64,000 nt of DNA from Megalonaias nervosa (taxonomy: Eukaryota; Mollusca; Bivalvia; Unionida; Unionidae), in NCBI GenBank assembly GCA_016617855.1, contig JAECUM010001159.1, forward strand, positions 1 through 64,000, in the 5' to 3' direction. Each line of letters begins with the position of its first letter. The stretch's first letter is position 1. The notes under the pieces were generated by a model, which worked only from the letters and a program-made list of their open reading frames with translations, was not told where the DNA came from and did no database searches. Below are positions 26,001 through 38,172 of this stretch, one piece after another. A program made the position numbers and the translations under genes.

Positions 26001-29000
26001 TGGCATTTTTTTTATTGCGCTGTTCTAACTAGTGATCACGTCGCCTTGTCACGTGAGCCACTATGTGATCTAAAATCGAGGCATAAAATAGCCATTTTGC
26101 TAGTAGATTGATCAGTCATATCTTTACACCTTGAGGGTACAAGGTGTTTCTATTGTTGATGTCAGATTGTTTTGAAGTTCATCTCTTTTTTGGAATTTAA
26201 TAATTCATTCTCTAGAAAACTACACAAGTGCTTCATATTTATAAAAGTTCTGAGAGAAAGATATTCAGTGGAAATTTATTCTGGAATTCTAAACGGAAAC
26301 ATTATAAACTGTGATTCAATCGAGGATCTGTTGCCATTAGTACAACAACCTCATCTGATGTCATCGCCTCCATATTGGAATTTCATCAAGATTCGAACCT
26401 GGATTCAATTAGAACTGTTTAGTGATAGGTCTTATATTTTTCAATCCTGGGATTAGATTTTGGATTATATTCACAAACCGTAAGTCCTATTTCATATTTT
26501 TTATCTTGTTTTCTAGGGAAATAAATTATTTTGTTAAAATTTACAAAGCTTGTTGACTTCACTCTTTTCTTTTGTTACATTTGCACGAGCCTACATGTAA
26601 CAATGGCTGTAGTGATGTTTAGGCTATTCATTCAATTACACACTGTATGAATGGCTATTGTGATGTTTAGGTTATTGAGTCTATTATTGTATGAATGGTT
26701 GTAGTGATGTGTAGGCTGTTCAGTCAGTTACACACTATGAATGGCTGTAGTGATGTATAGGCTATTCAGTCAGTTACTGTATGAATGGCTGTAGTAATGT
26801 GTAGGTTGTTCAGACAGTTACACACTATGAATGGCTTTTGTGATGTGTAGGCTATTCAGTCAGTTACTGTATAAATGGCTGTAGGGATGTGTAGGCTATT
26901 CAATCAGTTGCACACTGTGTGAATGGCTGTAGTGATGTTTATGCTGTTCAATCAGTTACACACTGTATGAATGGCTGTTGTGATGTATAGGCTGTTCATG
27001 AATAGTGTGTAACTGATTTTCAAGATTCATGACTTCATGAATTCTGTATGAAATGAAATCAGTTCTTATAATTACAAACAGTTACAAAAATAATTACATA
27101 GCTCAATAAATAGATAACAGAACTATATTTTAACCACTGTTTGCTAATATTGTAAAGAGCACAAGAAGAGTGTATGAATACACAAGTAAGTTCCTTTCAT
27201 GTGTCATGAGGTAATAACTTTTCTGCATTATAAATGCAGTTTTAACCAATCAAAATGATTTTTTTGCATTAAAAATGCAGTTTTAACCAATCAAAATGCT
27301 TGTTACAAAAGCTTAGCAAATAAATTTAATTATATTAAATTGAGCTGGCTCCAGCATACAATTAAATTTATGTTAACCTGTTAAATTTCAGGTGGCACTA
27401 CTTCAAGTATGGATGCAGCCAGACTACTGAAAGCAGATCCTTTCAAGCCACCAATAGTAAGTCACAACTGAACATTATTATTTAAATTTCTGTGTACAAA
27501 TACTGAAATTGTCTTTGTCAAAAGATTATTGAGTCATATAGGCTCACACATAAGCACCTGTACACATATTGGCACATGTAAGTATACATGCACTCCAGTA
27601 TGACATGGTTATATGTTGCTAAAGTGAGTGTTCATATGTTTATTACAGTCAAAGTTGTTTTATTAACTTCAGCTTAAGTTACAGTCCCCATCTATTCATT
27701 GCTTATACCCATATCACTGCATTATGACACTTAAATCTGGTGACTACATTTGTATTGTGTTACATCTACAATGTTTCATTTATGCTGCATTTTGAACCCA
27801 GAATCCACTTGTTTTTGCTTAAGCCTTAGTGTATAATAATTTGATTGTATATTCAATAAAATGATGTTTACCAGAGACAAAATGTTAATTTTAACCCGTC
27901 TTGGGTCATTGGATTGATTCTGAGTGACCGATTTCAAGCTCTTTGCTTCTTTGAGATCACATTCTAATCATGTCTAGCCATAAATATGCTTCACTAAGAA
28001 AACAAAAATGTTCGACAAATCTTTAACAGTGAAACTTTTTGTAGCGACAGAAAACTAGTTACTGAGCAGGTACAGTGAAACTACAGATAAAAGATACATC
28101 CTCATATAAGCCAATATTTATGGATCCCTCTTCTTAATTCTCCTTCAGCTACTTTTCCCAATCACATTAACATCAGGACATCTTGAATCCAGCTGTACAA
28201 AAGGATGAAAATAACACCTTTTCCATCTGTCTGATAGAGGGCAATAACCCTTGCGCATTACCTCCCTTGACGCTGCCAGGTGTTGCTAGTTTTAAGCTAT
28301 CACTGTTGATGAATCAACATTGTGCATAGATCTGGAAAACCACTTCATTATACTCCTGAATTTCAAACCATACTTCATCAGATTTGGATATTTTCAGACT
28401 TGCCAACCATTACACTTTTGGCATAGTCATTATACCTTTTTTTCAACTAATTACTTCTTATGTTTGTCTGTATATGGATTACACTGTAATGGTACATTAA
28501 AAAGGAAAAGAATAAAAAGCAACTACAGTTTTCTCACAACGTAGCTTTTATGGAAAAGTCCCAACTGGAAGTTACAGTATTGCTGGATGCCAGAATGTAT
28601 TTATGAGGAAACCACCTGTTGCCAGTCTTTGAGGCTGTCAGCATTATGTGAAGAATGGAGAATATGTCTCCCATATTGACCTTTTCCTAATGAAGGCTGT
28701 AATCAACATGTTTCTGGAATGGTCAGCTCTGGGGGAAAGCTGTTGTAATTGTGTCACACAATTCTGGGGTGGTGACCTACCTCATCAAACAAGGAGGAAC
28801 CAAATCACCCAACCTGTGCATTCTGGTTAGGCAATTCCTGCATTGGTACTTCCAAGTCAACATCACTGTACATACCAGACACATTCCCAGCAGACACAAT
28901 GTTTTTGGCTGATTTTTCGTCAAGAAAGAGTCAGGTGATTCATACTGAATGATCCATTCACCAATCAGATTTTCTTCAGATTTGCTTGCTCTGGTGGCAA

Positions 29001-32000
29001 CCAGTGATCAACCATTTTGTGACAAGGTGGAACTGTAAACTGCCCACCTTTGTCTGCCCCAGTCCTGGACCCAGCAGCTTGGGCAGTGGGCTGACTTTCA
29101 ATCAGTTTGGAAGTCTGTGGTTCTTGGCCTACTCGCTGCCAGTCTTTACCAAAAATAATTCAGAAACTGAGGGGTCAGAAATGCAACATTTGCTTCTCAG
29201 ATGGGACAAGTCCCGGGTCAGTGATCTACTCTGTCTGGCAATAGATCTGCCTAGGAAGATTGCAGCGAAGCTGAATCTTCTCAACAGCTGCAGTCTTCTT
29301 TCTCAGTGTAGACCAGTTGTTCCTTCACAACTAGCTCTTGTCATGAGTGACCTATGAAGGAAAGAATTCAAGCCATAGTTCGTAGAGAGTGTCTCACGAG
29401 CACAAATTACCTGCACTTTGAATACCTACAAAGGAAAGTGGCACATATTCAGGAACTAGTGCAAAGACAGTGAGTGCCTCAGTCAAAGATTGGCTCTGAT
29501 TGCCATTTAAGGCTACCATTCCATGATATCAGATATGGCAGATGAAATATCAGTCATGATAAAGATCTATAAGACCTTCTAGCCAATTCTGACTTGAATA
29601 AATCTTAGTCCTTCACCCTGTTTCTGAAATGGAATCTCATATGGGTCCTGACATGACTCAGTTCAGACAAATTTGAGCCGTTAGCCATTGCTGTGATGAA
29701 GCTACTGTAATACAAAACCTTTTTTCTGATAGCTTCAGCTTAGGCATGCAAGGTGAGTGAGTGCATGTGCTTTCAATGAACCCGAACTATATTCAGTTCA
29801 GATCAGATGGTTCCGTGGTCCTTTTGATGTAACCAGGCTATGTCACCAAGATTAGGCTTTCATTGGGTAATAAGAGAAGCGTCATATGCTCCCTCTCTTT
29901 GATTGATACGTCAGGAAAAACATCTTTGCAAAATTCTGTCCATGCTTTCAAACATAACCTGAAAAACACAAAGATATGCAGGAAAGAAGAAAACAACTCA
30001 TAGTCATGGTCAAGGCTGGGAAAGAAGACATTAGCCCTTAAGCCATAGCATCATGGCTATATAAAGCTGTTGGCTGGCATATGCAGTCAACCTTCTCAAG
30101 TTTCTATCTCCAGAACATAGCTTCGCAGGGAAAAGAATTGAATCTGGTGCATACAGTGGCTGTAACCCGTTTATCCACCAAACCTTGCTGATATCAGCAC
30201 AGCCTTCATTATAATGATGCTTAACACTTTTGCAGGATTTGTCCACAGATTTTGTCAGTAAGAAGTGTTCAGTCACTCTCTTAAATGGTTATAATGGTAA
30301 CAGGCTTCATGACTGTCAGCTCTACTGTGTCCAAGTTAGGAGAGTAGGTTATCTTTCATATTGGGAATCCAGTCTTTCTTCCCTTGAAGGATGCCCAAGG
30401 TTTAGGTAGGATTCTCAGCATTTCTTTCTCCTGTTACCTAGTCTTCTAATGTTAGTGTGATCAAGAACATATTTAAAGGGTTAGCAAATTTTTTAAAGTA
30501 AATTATTTCTCCCAAAATACTTATCCAGTCACATTACCTTATCACTCTCTCACCTCCTGGCAGTTGGAGAGTAAAAACTGGTGGTATCATGGTGAGTTAC
30601 CAGGCATGGGTTATTGCCCTTTGTATAGATGATATAGACAGAAAAGATTTGTTGGGTCTTTTTTGGAGTATTGGAATCTGGTGGTAGCAAATTTATATTC
30701 CTAATGTTAATTTGATTGGGCAAGTTTTGGAGAAAAATAATTTTATTTTAATATTAATTTTACTTTAAAATTTGTACTTTTTGTAATCCTCATTTTACTG
30801 TTATATAAAGGAGACAGTACTTCCTTTAGTGTATTTTATTGATTGGTTTCACAGTACAAGAAAAATGAAACCTTTATCATTTGCAGCATGTTCTGACAAC
30901 TAATATGTGTTCTTTCCATGGTTGGCACCTTGTAATCATTATCATGCTGATGTGCCATTAAGCCTACTACATCATAGTCCTCATGACTGGCAGCCTGAAG
31001 TAGCTGTTGAGGTTTTGTAGTTGGCAAATACAGATCCTTGCATTTTCAAAAGCTGAGGATCAGACCCATGTCAGCTAAGATGGAAAGAAAACAGGTATCA
31101 TACAGTAGAAACTCATTTGTCGAAACTGTCAGGGGAATATCCATTTATTTGAGGAATGCAGACGTTATGATGTTTGAATGTATTGATTTTAGTGAAAAGA
31201 ATTCAAGTAACATAGGCTCAGTTTTGATCAAGGAGAGGTTAAGAAATTTGGGGTTTGGATAAAGGAACAGTAAGTATGTATGGATACCATACTGTTCTAC
31301 TATTTATATTTACAGATGCCAGTTAGACGTGGTGTAAAACAGTTCAAACTGTCAGCAGTTACACAGCCCCTTTCCAATGACACCATGGATCTGCTAACAA
31401 GGCAGGCCCTACAGAGAATTCTAAAAGCTGAAAGTAAGCCACCGTAACACCTACAGATCTTAGATTGTAAACATGTAAACAGTTTGATGGTTGATTGTTT
31501 TTAAGACCAGATTCCTGTCAGAAAACTGCACCAGTCATCAATTAGAGACACTTTGAACATTTTATATGTGTATTGAATATCTTTATAAGCCTTTTAATAC
31601 AAAATAAACATTCTGCTTTACAAGGAAAGAATCATGGGTGTGCCAGGAGAAGAACATGGGTATAATGAAACAGATCTCAGCTACAGTCACAGCTGAGGAT
31701 GTACTCTCTTATACCACTATCATAATATAGCTCCATAACTATCAACATGCATACATTTTCGACTCATCAAAGAATGGATAAACTGACTCAAAGATTGGTA
31801 TGGCAAAGCAGATTCTTCAAATTTCTACTCAGTAACACGAACCTCCCCTCTCTGCAACACATCATAATCTCTAAAACTCATGATTTTCATCATTAGAAAC
31901 AACATATACAGAGCTGAACTGAAGATATTTCATATATAAGGTGGTGGCTGTTGCATCTTTGCTTCTTTATGCACATTGATGGAATTACTGTAATGGATAT

Positions 32001-34135
32001 AAACAGATTCAACTAGTCAATACATGAAATCAGTTATTTATGTTTATATTGCAGATTTCATATACATAAAAATAAATATTAAATATAACCATTTTAAGTA
32101 CTTCTTGTTTAATGTGGAATAAGTTGATAGCTGCATGAATGAAATCCATAGTATTGCTGCCAATTCTGTCCCCTCCCTGCATTTTTCAGTGAGGGGTTTG
32201 CACCATTTTCTAAGCTTACTCAGCTGTAGCACAATGTGGTACATAACACAGTATCATTTTGTGGACCTTGATCATCATGCTATATCAGGGTTCCACTGTA
32301 GTTGGAAAGTGGCAGCAACATGGGATTTTTATGAAACATCTTTTTTACCATATGCATTGGTTCTTAAATGAAAATGGTTAATTGGTCTATTGGTTGTTTT
32401 TGACAGTACTTTTAACACATTATTGACTATGTCATGCATATGAAATGGGAACTTAGTGTAAATGAAACACTAGGCAGCTGAATTGGACTGAAAATTGTGG
32501 TATAGCTACTTTTTCTAAAGAGACGGTCATATAGACATTGGGTTTTCACTAAAAGACTTTGTATGACATCTAGATCATCCTGGATGAAATTTTAGCTGCT
32601 GAGACCTTCAGCATGATAGCCTGGTGGCTTGGAAGCTTGGAAGTCTTATAAAGTCTTGAAGGGATACTCATTTCAACATTTAAATCACTTCTCACTGAAG
32701 GCACTAAATGAAAACTATGCTAATGTGACACCCCAAAATGTGAAACCTTGATGCAGCTATTTCTTCTGAATGGATTGCCATGCCATGATATTTTAATTTG
32801 TTATTTTACAAAAGGATGATCATTCTTGCAACATATATTTGCTCCAGTATTATAATGTTCATCCAAGCTCCTAAATCACATCATTGAAGGCCATTCTGAA
32901 AATCGTAACATAACAGCCACTCCTGGATGGTTGTATAAGCATGGGGTTTTCACTAAAGCACATCTGCATCATGCAGCTTGTTCTGATTCAGGATTTTGCT
33001 CATCTGATCTTCCAACATGGCCTTATGGTGGCCATCTCAAAGGATCCTATAATTTCTAATCTCATGTATGAATGATGACACTGAAATTGGATTGTTACTA
33101 AAACACCAATTGCAACATGTAATTGGTTCGTAATGAAAATGATGCTGATCAGACTACCAGTATATCCACACTATTATTAAGGAATTTTCAAACCAGACCA
33201 AGTTAATTCTGGGATCATTACTGAGTATAGTAACACACTGACTTGTATTATGAATGAATTTCTATTTAATTGCATTCCAATCAACAAATAGTTATTTGGC
33301 ACTCAGATATTGATTTCAAAGTTTTTCACTCATGTTTTTAGCTGTACTGGCATAGGAACATGATAACATGTATGAATGGATTTTGATCAAACTCAGTTTG
33401 TGGATATATCTGAAGAAAACCTTGAATGTTCAACAAGTTGGATTTTGTTTCCCCAAAAGATAATAATTATAGATGTAACAAAATTAGTATGTGGATATAT
33501 CATGATATTGTCTGAAACAAGTTCATTAATTATCTTGGACAAGTTCGTTGATCTTCAGTCCATGATAATCAGGTTACAGTCAAATGCAATGTAATAAAAA
33601 TGTATTGCATCTGCATGTATTTTTTTTTTAATTGTTAGCTACAAAATATCATGAAATATTTTGGAGTTTCTCTAGAATATTAGAGGTGGTTCCCTTACTT
33701 TGCATTTAATAAGAATCAAAGGACAGAAGGAAATAAAATTACTGTTTCAGGAACTTTTGTCATGATGAACATGTTCTGATTTTAAATGAAAGATAAAAAA
33801 AATTTTGTAATGATTACCTAACCTGTATCAGCTTTTTTACGAGCAAGTATATATATATGTGTTATTTCCTTACAGAGGCAGCTATGGCAGGGAATGCTCT
33901 TCCAGCTAGGACCAAATTGATTGCCTCACTTGTATCACTCTGTGGAGGAGAATTGAAACATTGTAAGTATATCAACAGTGAAATATTGATCATAAGAAAT
34001 TGTTTATTCATTTTAACAACTTTCCCATAACAGTCATGTTTGACTGTATATGTAATTTCTTTGGCACACTTGGATTAAAGCTGTTCACAAATACAAAAAG
34101 TGAATTTTTTTAAGGCTTCTTTAAGTACATCTGTA

Positions 34136-34170
<35 letters not shown>

Positions 34171-37100
34171 TAATAATAATATATTTGTCCCTCACTATTT
34201 ACCATGCTTTTCCTAAGTACAAGATTGCCCATTTTTTAATTTAAAAAACTGCATAGAGAATGATCTGTTAGAATAAAAACTCTCAGAATAAATGATTCTT
34301 ATGGACCCAAAGGTTTTGTTATATTGAGGGAATATAGTATTCTGATATATTCATTTTCAATAAATTGCAGTGCTGCAGGACTTTATATTTGAGGACTTGA
34401 AAGGTCGAGCAGACATGGCTTTCTCATGGCTATACCAAGAATATGCAAACTGTCAGGGATTCAGTGCCGCCACTGTTGAAAAAACCACAATGGCAAGCTA
34501 TGATGAGTGTCTGACACGTCTACTCAATGGATTACTAGAGATTACAGATCAGAAGGAGAGGTTGGTTTTCAAGTTTATTTTTTGGAGTTGTTTTAGCTAA
34601 TCTGGCCATATGACTAAGTGATCCTATTGTATTACCCTTTATCCTGTGTGCATCTTCTATTATCCATATGTCTGATGTCCATCAGCAATTGCTAGTTTCA
34701 CCTGTTTTAAAAACACAGACCAGTTTGATCCTAAGTTGGCACAGAACACCTGGCATAAATTTTGTGACTGGTTCAAAATGATGATTTGTCATCAAATATG
34801 GCCTCCTATTAATAAAAAAAGGAAAGCCTTTAAACAACCTCTTGTCAAAAACTGCTGAACAGAATTTGATTAAATTTAACCAAAAGCATTCTGGCATAAA
34901 GACCTTTTACCTTTTTTTTTCTCAATTGATTCTGCTTTTAGATATGGCCACCTGTACTAAAATTAGAGACCACTCCAGTGGCCTAGTGGTTAGAGTGTCC
35001 GCCTCGGATGCAGGAGGTCGTGGGTTCGATCCCTGGCCAACTCATACCAAAGACTTACAAAAATGGTACTAACAGCTGCCTCGCATGGTGCTCAGCATTA
35101 AGAGGTTAGTGTTAGGACTGGTCGGCCTGGTGTCAGGATAATGTGACTGGGTGGGACATCATGCTACATGTCTGTGGCACAATGCCCCAGTGCTAGATGT
35201 TACTATAAACTGCCACACTGCAGACATTGTAGCGATATCACTGAAAAATTGTTAAAGCTATGTTAAAAATCCAAATCACACACACACTAAAATTAGAAAA
35301 ACTTTAAATGACTTCTCCACAACTACTGAATAGAATTTTACTAACTTTACAGAAAGCATCTTGGCTTGAAAACATTTAAAATATATACACATGTTGCCAA
35401 TTCATATAAAATACGGCTGCCATTAGACTTTCAAGCATGTACTAATGAGGCTGATACACTATGAAATATGGCTGGCATTCCTAAAAATAGAATAAACTTT
35501 AAATTACTTCTCCAGAACAGCTGAATAAAATTTGATCATTCCTGATAGAAAACACCATGGCATGAAGACCATTCAAATTTGTAGAAATTGGACCAAGGAA
35601 CCATTAAACATTGCTGTTGTTACTAAAATCTTGTTATGACTAATCATGAAAGGATGGTTGTATCGACTTGAAGTTTTCATTGAAAACACCTCTTCATATA
35701 TATCTTGTTGATCCTCAAAGAAAATGATGCCAATATGGCCTCCCAAAATTTGGAAAATCATGTAGCAATTAATTATCCACAATGGAAATCCATACTAACA
35801 TTTTAAGAAAATAAACAGAACAACAAAATTCTTTCTTTCTTGCGAGTCCATACTCGGCAACCGTGGGTACGTGAGAAAGTCTGCCAGTAGCTTCTCGTGG
35901 GTCGGTGGTTCTTCCCGGGGTTTTCCAGGGTTCTTCCTCCACCATTAATACTGGCCGCCATGTATAGCCTATCTTGTGCTGAAAAATGGCGTTAAACCCT
36001 ATAACAATAACAACAACAAATTCTTTCTTGCAATATATATTTGTTTATTTATTAAAAAGGTGATGATCTAGTTTCAGAAATGTCTGTCTTGATTGCCATC
36101 TTGAAAATCTTAATCATGGCTACTTCTCCTATATTGTCATTTCAGCTTGGGGTTCTCACTAAAACAGTTTAACAATATGTTGCTTCTTCTGAATGAAAAT
36201 AATGTACATCAAACCTCCAACTCCTAGGTTGGCTTAAAAGTCTTATTGTCACTACATCCCATGAATGAATGGTGATATCAACTAAAACACTTCTTGCACT
36301 GTTTAATTTTTTCTGAATGAAATCGTGCAGATTCAATTACCAACACATCTTCACTTTTATGAAAGAATTTTGAAAATGAGACTTAACTGACCTTTGTATC
36401 AAGTTAAAGGTCATTGGTTGCATTTGTACTTCGTTGGTATTGTGACCACAGGGTCAAGTACATGTACAATTGAATTTTGACCAGATTTTGTATTGCAGAA
36501 TTGATGGTCAGCACTCTGGCATTGATTGTAAGGTCAGTGGGTCTTGACTCAGACTTTATCACTACTGGCCTGTGAGCATGATAATACAAACAAATATGAA
36601 TAGATATTTATTAAACCCAGTTTGTGAAAAATACCTTGAATGATGCCACTTAAATGATTTTCATATTTTCCCCAAAAGATTATTTACTATTGATTTAACC
36701 AAACTAGCTGTGTTGACGTTGTCTGAGACAAGTTCAGTGATTGTTGTTGGTTCATGAGCAGGTTGAAGGTCAAAGGCCAAGACAATAATTTTGTTCTGCA
36801 CTTACAATTATCTTGTGAACATGTTAAGTTAGAAATGTAGGAGAATGTTTTTATTGTCAGATTTGGTTGATTGGAGTCTCTAAAGAATATCATATATGGC
36901 TTCAGTACTTATCAGTTAAAAAGAATAAAAGGACAAAAGAAATGGTTGTATCTTGGGTACTCAGAAATTCTTTTTGGTCAGTAAAGTGTCAGTCCCACCA
37001 AGGAACTCATTTTAGAAATCATTCCATTCCACTTTCCTATTCTTTTAAATTATATGCACACAATTGTCACCGCCTTGTGTACGAAATATCTTTGATTTTG

Positions 37101-38116
37101 TTCGGTATAACTTCTATGTGGCATTGAAAACAGCATTTTTTAAAAGACTTTAATGCTTTGCAGGGAGTGGTATGGTGTAACTCTAAAGGGGGGAGATCAT
37201 AGAAGGATCAGCGTTGCTATACCTATCATTTTACTGATTTCTGTTGTTCCCTTCTCTGATATGTTTATAAATCTATACATGTTGATTGTTATGGAGTTTT
37301 ATTATGCCTGCACCACCAACGTTGGCTGATAAAAATGTAGCTTTTTGTCTGATATTCCTGCCTTTGAACTCTGTTGTTTATTATCTTGGACCCCATTTCA
37401 TGTAATTTTTAAAAAAAAATTGTGGATGCGTCTCAAGAAGAGTAAATCACCCATACCAAAACTAGGTCACATTGACCTAATTTGCACACTTTAGTAACTT
37501 ATATATATTTGTTGCTGTTTGTTCTTTCCACTCCCAATATTTTGGATTCTATTTTTTCGACAACAGTCAAAATTGGTATAGGTACATTTTGATGAAAGTA
37601 GCTATGTCATACCAAAAACTTAGTAAATGAAACTCAGTTTATACACTGGAGTGACATTTGTATTTTTAGCTGATGATTCACTTCACCCTCAATATCTCTG
37701 ACCATTTCTCCATCATTCATGAGAATAGGATTGTAGATAAATCTTAATGAAAATTACTCACTCATATCAAAATTAGGTCATTGTGACCTAATGTACACTT
37801 GAGTGACTTGTATTCTCAGCTGTTCGTTCATTACACCTGCAGTTTGTTGGACCATATTTAACCTAAACTTTTTGAAATCGGTAAGGTGACAAATCACAAT
37901 GAATTACTCAACCATAGCAAAACTAGGTTCATTTGTTTCAAAGTTCATGCATAAGTGACATTTCCTCTTAGTATTTTATAATAAAATTCATCAACATGCA
38001 TTGACTGTTACATTTGTTTGCTGTAAATAGTCTGACAAGGCCAAAATTTTTGGAATCTATTTATGTATGAAAGATAAATAGATACGTGTTATTGCCAGGT
38101 AGGTAGTGGTTAGAAC

Positions 38117-38172
<56 letters not shown>

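Larger units (their letters stand above)
25110..27071 (+). repeat. Composite: inverted repeats bounding a minisatellite split by an LTR
   Basis: The left arm (25112-25178) contains ATAAGAA ... TTTCATGAAGTCATGAA ... ATCAGTTGTTCACT. The right arm (27002-27071), read on the other strand, contains ATAAGAA ... ATTCATGAAGTCATGAA ... AATCAGTTACACACT in the same order, so the arms are inverted copies about 65 bases long. Between them lies a 48-51-bp tandem array (25160-25651 and 26603-26995) into which an LTR was inserted later. The layout is that of a MITE-like element with internal tandem repeats. Confidence 0.7.
23774..27391 (+). other. Intron 9
   Basis: 3.6 kb. It contains a (CCTA)n run at 24209-24250, a full family 2 SINE and the composite inverted-repeat/minisatellite/LTR structure. 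23774-24200 and 24251-24790 hold nothing I recognise. A 40-bp phrase ending ATGCAGTTTTAACCAATCAAAATG is duplicated at 27232-27298. Confidence 0.75.

Noticed and set aside
25160..26995. CRISPR-like array (regular ~50-bp repeats)
   Set aside because: Repeats are contiguous with no unique spacers, in a spliced eukaryotic gene; it is a minisatellite.
28986..29357. 123-codon open frame as a separate gene
   Set aside because: The frame only partly follows the DIRS-like RNase H/recombinase linker and shifts into non-homologous sequence; it is part of a dead element.
34968..35050. Possible tRNA genes (box A and box B at this and other SINE heads)
   Set aside because: The heads lack a complete cloverleaf and continue into a shared 320-base body with CA tail and target duplications, so they are SINEs, not tRNA genes.
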